Counted from the stretch's first letter, positions 7,442-16,089 are shown. The stretch is 64,000 nt of DNA from VFKI01 sp033762075 (GCA_033762075.1 JANRLY010000011.1:40743-104742); one strand, 5' to 3'. Translations and numbers: made by a program. Notes: generated by a model not told the origin, from the letters alone.

Positions 7442-8824
7442 ATGGAAATAAAAATGATCGATCGCTCTATCTTTCGTGCATACGATATTCGCGGCATTGT
7501 CGGCGTTTCACTTAACGAAACCATTTTAGAATTATTAGGCCGTGCACTCGGCTCAACAGTACTCGAACAAGGCGAACGCACTTTAGTCGTGGGCCGTGAT
7601 GGTCGACTTTCAGGTCCCACATTAGTTAAAGCATTATGCAAAGGTATTTTAGCCAGTGGTTGCGACGTCATTGATATTGGTGTTGTGCCAACACCTGTGT
7701 TGTATTACTCAACATTTCAACTCGAAACGCGCTCAGGCATTATGTTGACAGGTAGTCATAACCCACCCGAATACAATGGCTTAAAAATGTTGATCGCGGG
7801 CAAAACACTCGCTGAAGAAAATATCACACAATTGTACGAACGCATTGTCGCAAATCATTTTCAAACCGGTGATGGCGAATATGTCGAATTAGACATGAAC
7901 GAACGTTACATTCGTCACATTCAAAGAGCCATTCCATTAGCACGTCCGCTTAAAATTGTCGTGGATTGCGGCAATGGTGCAGCGGGACATATTGCACCCG
8001 CTTTGTATCGCGCGATGAATTGCGAAGTACACGCTCTATTTTCTGAGATCGATGGCCGTTTCCCTAATCATCATCCGGATCCCAGTGAAACTGAAAATTT
8101 ATTTGATTTGATTCGCGCCGTGCGTGACACAAATGCAGATATTGGTTTTGCTTTTGATGGAGATGGTGATCGCCTAGGTGTTGTCACCTCTAACGGCGAT
8201 ATCATTTGGCCTGATCGTCAACTCATGTTATTTGCAAAATCTGTTCTGCAAAAACATCCTGGCGCCAGCATTATTTACGATGTCAAATGCAGCAACCATC
8301 TCGATGGTTTAATCCGCACGCATCGCGGTGTACCTATCATGTGGAAAACCGGCCACTCGTTAATTAAAGCAAAATTAGCTGAAACGCGCGCTCTGCTTGC
8401 TGGCGAAATGAGTGGACATATTTTCTTTAAAGATCGTTGGTTTGGCTTTGATGATGCGATTTATGCAGGCGCACGTTTACTCGAATTGTTATCACAAACA
8501 CAAGAAAACAGTACCGCACTTTTTGCTGATATCCCTGACAGTGTGAATACACCCGAATTAAAAATCTTTGTCGATGAAGCAGAAAAATTTTCTTTGATGG
8601 CAAAATTAGCCGATCAAGCTGGCATGCGGTCAGGCGACGTTTCAACCATTGATGGATTGCGTGTCAATTTTCCCGATGGCTGGGGATTAGTCCGTCCTTC
8701 GAACACAACGCCGTGCTTGGTGTTGCGCTTCGAAGCCGAAAGCGAAAAAGTATTAGAGAAAATTCAAAATATCTTTCGTGAAAGTTTACTCGCAGTGAAA
8801 CCAGATTTGGTGTTGCCATTTTGA
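7442..8824 (+). CDS. algC: phosphomannomutase / phosphoglucomutase (AlgC type)
   Basis: 460 residues from ATG 7442; MIDRS at 7454 is an alternative start. Interconverts hexose-6- and hexose-1-phosphates for LPS and exopolysaccharide precursors. Domain marks: YDIRGIVG at the start, phosphoserine loop TGSHNPPEYNG with catalytic Ser at about residue 105, metal loop DGDGDRLG, sugar-specificity loop GEMSGHIFF, and phosphate loop RPSNTTP near the end. It follows dut by one base and probably shares its transcript. Size and motifs match proteobacterial AlgC/ManB. Confidence 0.95.
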   Translation: MEIKMIDRSIFRAYDIRGIVGVSLNETILELLGRALGSTVLEQGERTLVVGRDGRLSGPTLVKALCKGILASGCDVIDIGVVPTPVLYYSTFQLETRSGIMLTGSHNPPEYNGLKMLIAGKTLAEENITQLYERIVANHFQTGDGEYVELDMNERYIRHIQRAIPLARPLKIVVDCGNGAAGHIAPALYRAMNCEVHALFSEIDGRFPNHHPDPSETENLFDLIRAVRDTNADIGFAFDGDGDRLGVVTSNGDIIWPDRQLMLFAKSVLQKHPGASIIYDVKCSNHLDGLIRTHRGVPIMWKTGHSLIKAKLAETRALLAGEMSGHIFFKDRWFGFDDAIYAGARLLELLSQTQENSTALFADIPDSVNTPELKIFVDEAEKFSLMAKLADQAGMRSGDVSTIDGLRVNFPDGWGLVRPSNTTPCLVLRFEAESEKVLEKIQNIFRESLLAVKPDLVLPF

Positions 8825-8850
8825 TACGCTTGATAAACACATAGACACAC

Positions 8851-9447
8851 CTACTTGCGAATAAAATCAAATAATGGTTGATAGTCATGCTGATCTGCTG
8901 CTTTTAAAGCATTAATATATTGTTTCCTTACAAGCGTCGGTTCATATAAATCGCTTATGCTTTTCTGCCCCCACGAGAATCGACTTTGACCCAAAGAAAG
9001 CAACAAAACATCCGTGATGATTCTTGCATGTCGGCCATTCCCATTGGGAAAAATATGTATTGCAACGAGTCGATGATGAAATCTTGTTGCAATTTCATCA
9101 GCATGATATACAAAATGATTTACTTGATATTGCACATCATCTAATAATTTTTTTAAATTTTCTGAAATGATCGACCAATCATCGCCTATATTTTTATTGG
9201 TTCGCCTGAACTGTCCCGCCCATTTCCACGTTTGATTAAACATTTTTTGATGAAGCTTCTGCACAAAATCTATCGTTGTTATTTCCGAAAAATGATAATG
9301 ATGTTTGCTAAGCCATAATTCAGCTTCGAGAATATTAGCTTGCTCCCATTCGTTCAACTGAGACAAAGTTACAATATGTTTAGGAATTAACCCTTCGCTT
9401 TCATTTGAATCAAGTGGAGTTGCATCAAAAGGGTAAACAAAACGCAT
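8851..9447 (-). CDS. Fic-domain mobile mystery protein B
   Basis: 198 residues. The N-terminus (DATPLDSNESEGLIP, then LNEWEQANILEAE) is the signature of the family known as mobile mystery protein B (TIGR02613), which is found in mobile DNA next to its partner A. The Fic core is HIFPNGNGRHAR, with catalytic His at 131 and Asn where AMPylating Fic enzymes have Asp or Glu. SNESEG near residues 14-19 fits the (S/T)xxxE(G/N) inhibitory pattern, which would make the protein self-inhibited; this is inference. Its ATG shares one base with the stop of the HTH gene. Probably a toxin-like member of a two-gene module. Confidence 0.85.
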   Translation of the reverse strand: MRFVYPFDATPLDSNESEGLIPKHIVTLSQLNEWEQANILEAELWLSKHHYHFSEITTIDFVQKLHQKMFNQTWKWAGQFRRTNKNIGDDWSIISENLKKLLDDVQYQVNHFVYHADEIATRFHHRLVAIHIFPNGNGRHARIITDVLLLSLGQSRFSWGQKSISDLYEPTLVRKQYINALKAADQHDYQPLFDFIRK

Positions 9448-9905
9448 TATTCATCTTCCCATATATTTTTCAATGAGGCAGATAGTAATTGATTAACTAG
9501 CGCCGTTAATTGTTCCTGCTGAGCATCCGATTCTACAGACTGATCTTCTAAGAGCATGGAATGAGAAACGCGACCTAAGCGTTGTATCGCAACTTTTTTA
9601 GCTTGCTCTTCAACCAACTCACGAAGCGGAATTTGAGGAACTAAGGCGTATACCAATCTACAGTTTAAACTCTGCGCCACCTCTTCTAACGTCCTAAGCG
9701 TCAAAGCACCCTCTGGTTCAGCTTGTTCTATTTTGACTACTCGAGAACGATTGACTTTCAGTCGTTTGGCTAATTGCTTAGTGGTCATACCAATACTTTT
9801 TCTGATTGTTCTTATCCAACCTTCAGCAGGAATCGAGTCATAAAAACCTCGCCAACCTTCAAGTTGACGATCTAATTGTTTTACAATAAGTAATCGCTTA
9901 TTCAT
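9447..9905 (-). CDS. HTH mobile mystery protein A
   Basis: 152 residues from ATG 9905 (MNKRLLIVKQLDRQLEGW); a TTG two codons upstream is possible. The Xre/Cro-type helix-turn-helix is TTKQLAKRLKVNRSRVVKIE at about residues 42-61. The family (TIGR02612) is always paired with protein B and is presumably the antitoxin or repressor of the pair. The stop and the Fic start overlap (TAATG), giving coupled translation. A promoter with a palindrome over its -10 box lies just upstream, fitting autorepression. Confidence 0.85.
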   Translation of the reverse strand: MNKRLLIVKQLDRQLEGWRGFYDSIPAEGWIRTIRKSIGMTTKQLAKRLKVNRSRVVKIEQAEPEGALTLRTLEEVAQSLNCRLVYALVPQIPLRELVEEQAKKVAIQRLGRVSHSMLLEDQSVESDAQQEQLTALVNQLLSASLKNIWEDE

Positions 9906-9937
9906 AAGCAATGCCTATAAAAATGTATTCTTTCGTC

Positions 9938-9966
9938 ACTATATCAGGATATAGATATATATTCAA
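9938..9966 (-). promoter_or_regulatory. promoter with overlapping operator for the mobile mystery A/B pair
   Basis: Minus strand: TTGAAT (9961-9966), 17-base spacer, TATAGT (9938-9943). The palindrome CTATATC-AG-GATATAG at 9939-9954 covers the -10 box, which is where an HTH autorepressor would block polymerase. The transcription start would fall about 25 bases before the ATG at 9905. Confidence 0.6.
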
Positions 9967-10150
9967 TAATAAATATGTTAGAATATAAATTTGTAGTCAT
10001 AATACAATACACTTGCTGATCAAATTTGCCATGTTTTCAACAACCAAAATGAGAATGACACAATTAATTGATTTTACTAGTTTTTTTAATAAAGTCTCAG
10101 AGCCCACTTTTTAGCTTTTCCATTACCCAAAACATCAGTATCATCCGCAT

Positions 10151-11335
10151 ATGCAAAAACATATCACTTTCATAGGCGCAGGCATCACCGGTCTCACGGC
10201 TGCACTTGCGATTGCGCAAAAAACGGATTTTGAAATTCTTACCCTGGATGCCACTAAAACTTTCCCTATCTGGGATCCGAATATCATTGATCATCGTGTC
10301 AGTGCCATTTCACCAGGCTCACAACGTATTTTTGAAAAACTCAAAGTCTGGAACACCATTGCAAGTAAACGCATCAGCCCGTATTTACACATGCATGTCT
10401 GGGATGAAAACAGTCAGGGTAAAATCGATTTTACCCATCGTGAATGTTTTGAAGAAACCTTAGGCCACATCATTGAAAATAGTGCGATTCATGCAAGTTT
10501 ATTAGCACATGCGCAAAAAAATCCACAGATTAAAATCATTTCATCATGCGAAGTCACTACCTTCATAGAAAATCCAACACATATAGAAATTAAAACTCAA
10601 TCACACGGAGATTTTTCAACGGAACTCCTCATTGCCGCCGATGGAGCCAATTCTTGGGCGCGCGCGCAATTTAACATTCCCATGACGCAACGCGATTATG
10701 GCCACACCGCAATTGTGGCAACTGTCACAACAGAACAGCCTCATGCACAAACCGCTTGGCAACGTTTTTTAACAACAGGACCTCTAGCATTTTTACCACT
10801 TAAAGATGCCTGCACATGCTCAATCGTTTGGTCAACGCAACATGATGCAGCGAGCACGCTCATGCAATTATCTGAATCAGATTTTATGTGCGCGCTCGAA
10901 ACAGCTTTTGATAAAAAATTAGGTCGCATTGTTTCTGTGTCAAAACGTTATGCCTTTCCGCTCCGCATGCAACACGCTAAGCATTACATCAAAAATCGTT
11001 TTGCATTAATCGGCGATGCGGCACACACCATTCATCCGCTTTTAGGCCAGGGCATGAACCAAGGCATCCTCGATGCAACGACACTTGCAGAAGTTATTTC
11101 TGAGGCAGAAAATCATCGACGTGATTTTGCTGCACACTACACACTCAGAAAATACGAGCGTGCACGCAAAGCAGGCAATTCTACTTTACTAACTGCTGCA
11201 GATTTTTTTAAAAATATTTTTAGCCATCCCAATCCGATTTTAAAATCATCACGCGCCATGGGCATGAATACGCTCAATCGCATTTCACTGTTCAAAAAAA
11301 TTCTAGCCGATTGCGCGCTCGGTAACCTGAAATAA
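10151..11335 (+). CDS. UbiH/UbiF/VisC-family FAD-dependent hydroxylase (ubiquinone synthesis)
   Basis: 394 residues. Flavoprotein monooxygenase: FAD-binding FIGAGITGLTAALA at the start, a DHRVSAISPGSQRIF stretch typical of the ubiquinone hydroxylases, ELLIAADGANSWAR (the DG motif), and ALIGDAAHTIHPLLGQGMNQG (the GD motif). It should hydroxylate the ubiquinone ring. A second member (ubiH, next to pepP) begins at 63440, so this one is likelier UbiI/VisC or UbiF; I cannot separate those from sequence alone. It is a single gene with a terminator candidate after it and a weak ribosome site. Confidence 0.88.
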   Translation: MQKHITFIGAGITGLTAALAIAQKTDFEILTLDATKTFPIWDPNIIDHRVSAISPGSQRIFEKLKVWNTIASKRISPYLHMHVWDENSQGKIDFTHRECFEETLGHIIENSAIHASLLAHAQKNPQIKIISSCEVTTFIENPTHIEIKTQSHGDFSTELLIAADGANSWARAQFNIPMTQRDYGHTAIVATVTTEQPHAQTAWQRFLTTGPLAFLPLKDACTCSIVWSTQHDAASTLMQLSESDFMCALETAFDKKLGRIVSVSKRYAFPLRMQHAKHYIKNRFALIGDAAHTIHPLLGQGMNQGILDATTLAEVISEAENHRRDFAAHYTLRKYERARKAGNSTLLTAADFFKNIFSHPNPILKSSRAMGMNTLNRISLFKKILADCALGNLK

Positions 11336-11346
11336 AAAAACAAATC

Positions 11347-11375
11347 AAAAAATATTCTCTCGCAAAATATTTTTT
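11347..11375 (+). terminator. AT-rich hairpin terminator candidate after the UbiH-family gene
   Basis: Arms AAAAAATATT (11347-11356) and AATATTTTTT (11366-11375) are exact reverse complements, with a nine-base loop and a T run at the end. The stem has no GC pairs, so its strength is doubtful. Confidence 0.45.
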
Positions 11376-11411
11376 TCACTTCATGAAAATCTCTCTAGCG
11401 TTTCCATTTTA

Positions 11412-11440
11412 TTAGGCATATCTTTGCTGTGCTTTATGCT
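11412..11440 (+). promoter_or_regulatory. weak promoter candidate for the first VWA gene
   Basis: TTAGGC (11412-11417), 17-base spacer, TATGCT (11435-11440), 28 bases before the preferred start at 11469. Each box has two to three mismatches to the sigma-70 consensus. Confidence 0.35.
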
Positions 11441-11468
11441 TCACTAACAAAATCAAATGGAGAATTTC

Positions 11469-12800
11469 ATGAAGAAATATATTTTTGAAAATGGTGTTAT
11501 GAAGTTGAACCCCGCATATAAAGAAGCAGGCCCCTCAACAATTGCAAATCCACAACAAGCGCTCGCTGTTGTCTCTTCAACAAACGATATTGCTGACGCG
11601 TCACAAACACAGATGAATGCGACTGGAAAGCCCATGCAACTTTCCGATGCGACACAAGCATCTATGGAAATCATGCAAGATCAAGAATACCTCGACAAAT
11701 TTAAAGTTCAAGGCAATCTTGATGGCGGAGAATTATTAGATGGCTTATCTAATATTTTTGCAAAATACGAAGTACCGATTGGTTTAGTCAATAAACTATT
11801 AGCTTTGTCAGAATATGAATTGAATTTTATCGTGGATGACAGCAGCTCAATGGGCTGTGGATCTGACGCACCAAGAGATGGCGCTTCTGTGCAAATGAAA
11901 CAAAAATTGGGCGCAAATAATAGCTTTTTCGGTAACAGCTTAACGCGCTGGGAAGAAGCTGAAGATAGATTGCACGTCATGATCGATATGTTGGCGTATA
12001 TTCCTATCGATAAACTCACTATTTCTTTCCTAAATCGAAATGACAAATTAGTGCTTAACCATGCTGGTAAAACGCCACAGCAATATGCGGATGAAGCGCA
12101 TCGCGCCATCAGTCAAGCTTTTTCAAGAGCAGCGAGTGGCGGCACACCCGCATATAGAAAACTCTCTGAAGCTTTCCAACATAGCCGCGTTAGCACCATG
12201 CACTATCTTTTAACGGATGGTGTCCCAAGTGATGCTTCTACTGACCAAATGAAACAGCTGGTTACAAATCGCAAAAACCCAGAAATGAATCCGCTCACTT
12301 TCATTAGCTGCACCAATGAAGATAGCGAAGCTAATTGGATGAAAGAAATTGAAGAAGAAGCTAAGTATTGTTCTGAATTAGATGATTTCAAGAGTGAACA
12401 AAAAGAAGTATTGCATGATCAAGGTCCCGCATTTCCATTCAGCAAAGGGTTTTGGTTATTGTGTCAGTTAGTGGCTTCGATCAATCCATACGATCTCGAC
12501 AAGATGGATGAATCTATGCCATTCACGAGACAAACCATGAATAACTTACTCGGCAGAAAATTAACGGATCAAGAATACCAGCATTACTTCCGCAGCAATC
12601 CTAATGCAAAGAGATACTCGCATTTAGAAAGAGAATTTGCACGGGAAGATATTATGGCGCATCAAATTGCTGGCGTGAATCAAGTGCCTGCATCTAGCGG
12701 TAGTAGCTTCTTAAATAAATTTGGGTTTGGCAACAACAATCAGCAACCTAGTGAATATAAAGCTGATGTTCCACCACCTGCTTACACTCCGTACAACTAA
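11469..12800 (+). CDS. VWA-domain protein with C-terminal PPxY (first of a tandem pair)
   Basis: 443 residues from ATG 11469, chosen because ATGGAGA sits upstream and the paralog starts at the matching residue (KKFIFENGVMK). A von Willebrand factor A fold begins near residue 118: DDSSSMG supplies the DxSxS metal site (D123, S125, S127), and LTDGVPSD supplies the later MIDAS Asp. The N-terminal 115 residues and the region after the VWA domain have no family I recognise. The C-terminus is disordered, Asn/Gln-rich, and ends PPPAYTPYN, a PPxY motif (436-439). No signal peptide. Possibly a secreted effector; function unknown. Confidence 0.85.
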   Translation: MKKYIFENGVMKLNPAYKEAGPSTIANPQQALAVVSSTNDIADASQTQMNATGKPMQLSDATQASMEIMQDQEYLDKFKVQGNLDGGELLDGLSNIFAKYEVPIGLVNKLLALSEYELNFIVDDSSSMGCGSDAPRDGASVQMKQKLGANNSFFGNSLTRWEEAEDRLHVMIDMLAYIPIDKLTISFLNRNDKLVLNHAGKTPQQYADEAHRAISQAFSRAASGGTPAYRKLSEAFQHSRVSTMHYLLTDGVPSDASTDQMKQLVTNRKNPEMNPLTFISCTNEDSEANWMKEIEEEAKYCSELDDFKSEQKEVLHDQGPAFPFSKGFWLLCQLVASINPYDLDKMDESMPFTRQTMNNLLGRKLTDQEYQHYFRSNPNAKRYSHLEREFAREDIMAHQIAGVNQVPASSGSSFLNKFGFGNNNQQPSEYKADVPPPAYTPYN

Positions 12801-12827
12801 TTGCAAAAAACATTGCAATCCATCTTA

Positions 12828-12852
12828 CGCGAGGCACTTTTTGTGTCTCGCG
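12828..12852 (+). terminator. hairpin between the two VWA genes
   Basis: CGCGAGGCAC, TTTTT loop, GTGTCTCGCG: a ten-base stem with one G-T pair. It corresponds in position and sequence core (CGCGAG / CTCGCG) to the hairpin after the second VWA gene. No T run follows, so it may attenuate rather than stop transcription. Confidence 0.5.
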
Positions 12853-12884
12853 CAATTACCTAACAAAAATCGGAGATTTATTTT

Positions 12885-14240
12885 ATGACAAAGAAATTTA
12901 TTTTTGAAAATGGTGTTATGAAAAAAAATCCTGCTTATAACGAAGCAGGCCCTTCAACAGTTGCCAATCCAAAGCAAGCACTTGCCATTGTTTCTTCAGT
13001 CAACGACATTAATGACGCGACTCAAACACAATATCAAGCAACTGGCAAACCGATGCAAATGTCAGAAGCGACACAAGCTTCGATAGAAATCATGCAAGAT
13101 CGTTCCTACCTCGATCAATTTGAAGCAAAAGGTGAACTCGACGGTGGAGATTTATTAGAAGGTTTATCTAATATTTTTGCAAAATATGAAGTGCCAATTG
13201 GTTTGGTCAACAAGTTATTAGCGCTTTCTGAATATGAATTGAATTTTCTCATTGACGACAGCGGTTCCATGACTGAGCCATCTGATGCGCTCATCAAAGA
13301 AGCTAGCCCACAAATGAGAGAAAAATTTCGCAATAAACAAGATAATTATGTCAATACAATGACCCGCTGGGAAGAAGCAGAAGATCGCTTACACGTGATG
13401 TTTGATATGTTGGCTTACATCCCAATTAACAAAATAACGTTTCGCTTTCTTAATCGCAATAATGATTTAGTATTGACGCACGCAGGTAAAACGCCCGACC
13501 AATTTGCACAAGAGGCACATCAAAAAATCAGTGCTATCTTCAAGAAACAACCTGGAGGTCAAACACCTGCTTATCAAAAATTATCGCAAGCCTTTCAACA
13601 AGCGCGCTCAAATACCATGCATTACTTCTTCACTGATGGTGAGCCTTCTGACGCTTCAACAGATCAGATGAAACAACTCGTCATGCAACGTCAAAATCCT
13701 GCCATGAATCCATTAACGTTTATCAGCTGCACAAATAATGATGAACAATCCAACTGGATGAAAGAAATTGAAGAAGCCGCACCTTTTTGCTCTGAATTAG
13801 ATGACTTCAACAGTGAACGCAAAGAAGTACTCAACGATCAAGGCCCTGCGTTTCCATTCAGCAAAGGTTTTTGGTTAATTCGTCAATTAGTAGATGCGAT
13901 CAATCCATTGGATCTCGATAAAATGGATGAATCTGTTCCTTACACGAAACAAACTATGAATAATTTATTGGGCAGACGATTAACGGATCAAGACTATCAT
14001 CATTATTTTAGTAACAATCCAAATGCACAAAAAAAATATCGTCATCTGGAAAGAGAATTTGCACGCGAAGACATCATGGCGCATCAAATTGCTGGGGTGA
14101 ATCAAGCATCTAATAATTCATCCAATAGTGGTTTCTTAGCTCAGTTTGGATTTAACAGAAACAACCAACAGCAACAACAGCAGCAGCAATACTACTCAAA
14201 CCAATCGGATATTCCACCTCCACCCTATTCGTACAATTAA
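12885..14240 (+). CDS. VWA-domain protein with C-terminal PPPY (second of a tandem pair)
   Basis: 451 residues, collinear with the preceding gene from KKFIFENGVMK to the end, clearly a tandem duplication. MIDAS: DDSGSMT (D124, S126, S128) and FTDGEPSD. Long conserved blocks are shared with the paralog, for example NIFAKYEVPIGLVNKLLAL and EREFAREDIMAHQIAGVNQ. The tail has a polyglutamine run and ends DIPPPPYSYN, a PPPY motif (445-448). The tails diverge except for the Pro-Tyr end, which suggests that the end is under selection. Ribosome site CGGAGAT. No signal peptide or membrane span seen. Confidence 0.85.
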   Translation: MTKKFIFENGVMKKNPAYNEAGPSTVANPKQALAIVSSVNDINDATQTQYQATGKPMQMSEATQASIEIMQDRSYLDQFEAKGELDGGDLLEGLSNIFAKYEVPIGLVNKLLALSEYELNFLIDDSGSMTEPSDALIKEASPQMREKFRNKQDNYVNTMTRWEEAEDRLHVMFDMLAYIPINKITFRFLNRNNDLVLTHAGKTPDQFAQEAHQKISAIFKKQPGGQTPAYQKLSQAFQQARSNTMHYFFTDGEPSDASTDQMKQLVMQRQNPAMNPLTFISCTNNDEQSNWMKEIEEAAPFCSELDDFNSERKEVLNDQGPAFPFSKGFWLIRQLVDAINPLDLDKMDESVPYTKQTMNNLLGRRLTDQDYHHYFSNNPNAQKKYRHLEREFAREDIMAHQIAGVNQASNNSSNSGFLAQFGFNRNNQQQQQQQQYYSNQSDIPPPPYSYN

Positions 14241-14255
14241 GCTGCAATACCTCAC

Positions 14256-14290
14256 TTTTGCGCGAGACATTTTCCCTGTCTCGCGCAAAA
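14256..14290 (+). terminator. strong hairpin after the second VWA gene
   Basis: TTTTGCGCGAGACA (14256-14269) and TGTCTCGCGCAAAA (14277-14290) are perfect 14-base arms with a seven-base loop. The sequence has A on one side and T on the other and would function in either direction. Confidence 0.7.
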
Positions 14291-14360
14291 TCAAATTGTA
14301 ACCCTTGAAAAAATCGTTTATATTTCCGCGATGAGTTCGTATTAAAAAAGGATTATTTGC

Positions 14361-14813
14361 ATGTTCAGAAAGCCGCGCCTCGCCGTGAATCATGTTGTGA
14401 GCTTAAATGCTTTATTTGTAAAACCCTGCACCAAATCTTTTGATTCAAATTTATTACGCACTTTTTCAACAAAATTAGATCAAAATCTAAACCGAATCTA
14501 CAATCCACCCGAGTATGTCTTTGGCGATATTCTTCATAGAGATGCTAATGTACGTAATGCAGCCATCAAAGACCTTCATGATAAAATTGCTAATATGCCT
14601 GAAGCAGAATGTGAAGTATTCGTCCAACAAATTAACTCTCTGAGAAATGCCCAATACTCTATTTCCCCAACGTGTCAATTTTTTCCTTTAAAACAAGACA
14701 TTCTCAATAAATCACATATCGATAAGAGTTTTCTCAGGAACAATGAAACTATCATACAAATCCAAGAAATGGCCGAAGAAAGATTGCGTGGATTTAAGAT
14801 CCATTTTCAGTGA
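14361..14813 (+). CDS. orphan protein with a presequence-like N-terminus
   Basis: 150 residues, no family recognised. The first 40 residues hold many basic and hydroxylated residues and only one acidic residue (MFRKPRLAVNHVV ... LLRTFSTK), which resembles a mitochondrial targeting presequence with an RxF-S type cleavage context. The rest is charged and probably helical (RNAAIKDLHDKIANMPEAE). ATG 14361 follows AAAAAGG. It sits between the VWA pair and a broken gene in what looks like an accessory block. Mitochondrial targeting is a guess from composition only. Confidence 0.6.
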   Translation: MFRKPRLAVNHVVSLNALFVKPCTKSFDSNLLRTFSTKLDQNLNRIYNPPEYVFGDILHRDANVRNAAIKDLHDKIANMPEAECEVFVQQINSLRNAQYSISPTCQFFPLKQDILNKSHIDKSFLRNNETIIQIQEMAEERLRGFKIHFQ

Positions 14814-14823
14814 ATAACATATT

Positions 14824-15592
14824 ATGCATCTCACAATCCACATGCAAAATGGCTTAAGCGAAAAGTTAATCACGCCACAGGATTTTAAAAAAAACTCCTG
14901 CACTCGCTACCTTTTTACAAAATACAGCCTCATGGCACTCCGCGAAGGATTTGTAACTGTTCCGATACTCCGTGACCTTCCCCACAAAGACAAGAAAAAC
15001 TTAGGGGCTTTATTTTCAAACAAAGGGCTCACTTTATTACGCACTGGCAAAATAACTTTTGAGTCCTATTTAATTTACCCCCCCAGAAATGCGCCGCCCA
15101 CTCATTAATGACTTGTACAATGGAAAAATACCCACCAGACAATACAACCTCCCAGAGGAACCCAAAGAAAATTTCAATGACATACACAGTAGCCTCTTAG
15201 AAGAACCTTCTCAAGAAGACATCAACTGGGCGAACAATGTCATTGAATGTGGCAGCATTCCAACGAATATTTACAATCCCAATACGAATCCATATTTGAT
15301 GTTTAACAAGAAACATATCCAAGAAGTTGTGATTCCCGCCGCCGTTTACTCCCGCATGTTTTAAGCGGGGGCGGGAATGATAAACCTCTACGCCGTCGTC
15401 CCGAACAAACGCCGTCCAAAAACTCTCTCAGAGTCACCCCCTTGCACAGCGTGCGATTCGAGATCCAGGTTTTTAGCAGTCTATCCAAAAAATAATGAAA
15501 CTGAAAACGACAACACCAAAGATATGCCTGATGAGACTAAGCTCCTCTGCTCCTATTTTGATAGCATGCAAACGAAAGCAATTAGTTATTAA
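14824..15592 (+). pseudogene. disrupted orphan gene: frameshift in a C7 run plus palindromic-element insertion
   Basis: Three consecutive open segments look like one former gene of about 255 codons. Segment one runs 14824-15108. Removing one base from the C7 run at 15078-15084 joins it in frame to segment two (MRRPLINDLYNGKIPT, 15089-15364). Segment two ends at a TAA inside a palindromic repeat (about 15335-15379), and segment three (to 15592, ending SYFDSMQTKAISY) continues in the same frame after it. The protein has no recognised domain. It overlaps the 3' end of the convergent lipoprotein gene by 11 bases. Segment one alone might still be translated. Confidence 0.6.
15335..15379. repeat. 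palindromic repeat inserted in a reading frame
   Basis: GATTCCCGCCGCCG ... GGCGGGAATGA, an inverted repeat with GGCGGGAAT ends. Its reverse complement matches the first 50 bases of the repeat at 55853-55982 over most positions, including GGAGTAAAC in the middle. It contributes the codons IPAAVYSRMF and a stop to the interrupted gene. Confidence 0.65.
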
Positions 15593-16052
15593 TAATCACT
15601 GGCACTATTGTCGGTTGAGGAGTGAGCTGATAAAGGCTTGACCCTACTTTCGATACTTTTTGCCCACTTGCAGTTGCCCATACGCGCATGTGCGCACCTC
15701 GCGGCTGACCAATAAATTTGTAGTCCATACCAGGTTTTAAGGTAGCGTATACTTCAGTCAAGCTAGAATAAGGTCCATCGCCTAACCCTCTATTAAACTG
15801 TGAACCAATCACAAATAAATGTTGACCAGGCTTAACATTGATTTTAGATTTTTCAGACCAAACCATACCAACGTGTTTATTATCGATGGAATTTACCATA
15901 AATGAACTCCAGTCGAAGACGCCCTCACGAGTCGATGAACCACTCACAGTCGCTAAAGGCTCACTACCGCTCTTAGGTTCAACATAGCTATTGACCGATG
16001 CACAACCAACAAGTGACATCAGAGAAATCAAAGTGAATATCTTTAGTCGCAT
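15582..16052 (-). CDS. small lipoprotein of unknown function
   Basis: 156 residues. A lipoprotein signal MRLKIFTLISLMSLVGC has a lipobox LVGC with Cys at 17; Ala follows Cys, then Ser, and no Asp at +2, so outer-membrane sorting is expected. The mature part is beta-rich (WSEKSKINVKPGQHLFVIG; YATLKPGMDYKFIG) and resembles periplasmic beta-sandwich domains, without a named family. Start ATG 16052 with AGG eight bases upstream. Confidence 0.75.
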   Translation of the reverse strand: MRLKIFTLISLMSLVGCASVNSYVEPKSGSEPLATVSGSSTREGVFDWSSFMVNSIDNKHVGMVWSEKSKINVKPGQHLFVIGSQFNRGLGDGPYSSLTEVYATLKPGMDYKFIGQPRGAHMRVWATASGQKVSKVGSSLYQLTPQPTIVPVIINN

Positions 16053-16089
16053 GACAACCTCGATTTTAAAAAAGTTTTACGAACAACAC

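Noticed and set aside
8427..8645. Minus-strand open frames inside algC and similar frames within other genes
   Set aside because: They are shadows of well-supported genes with no ribosome sites of their own.
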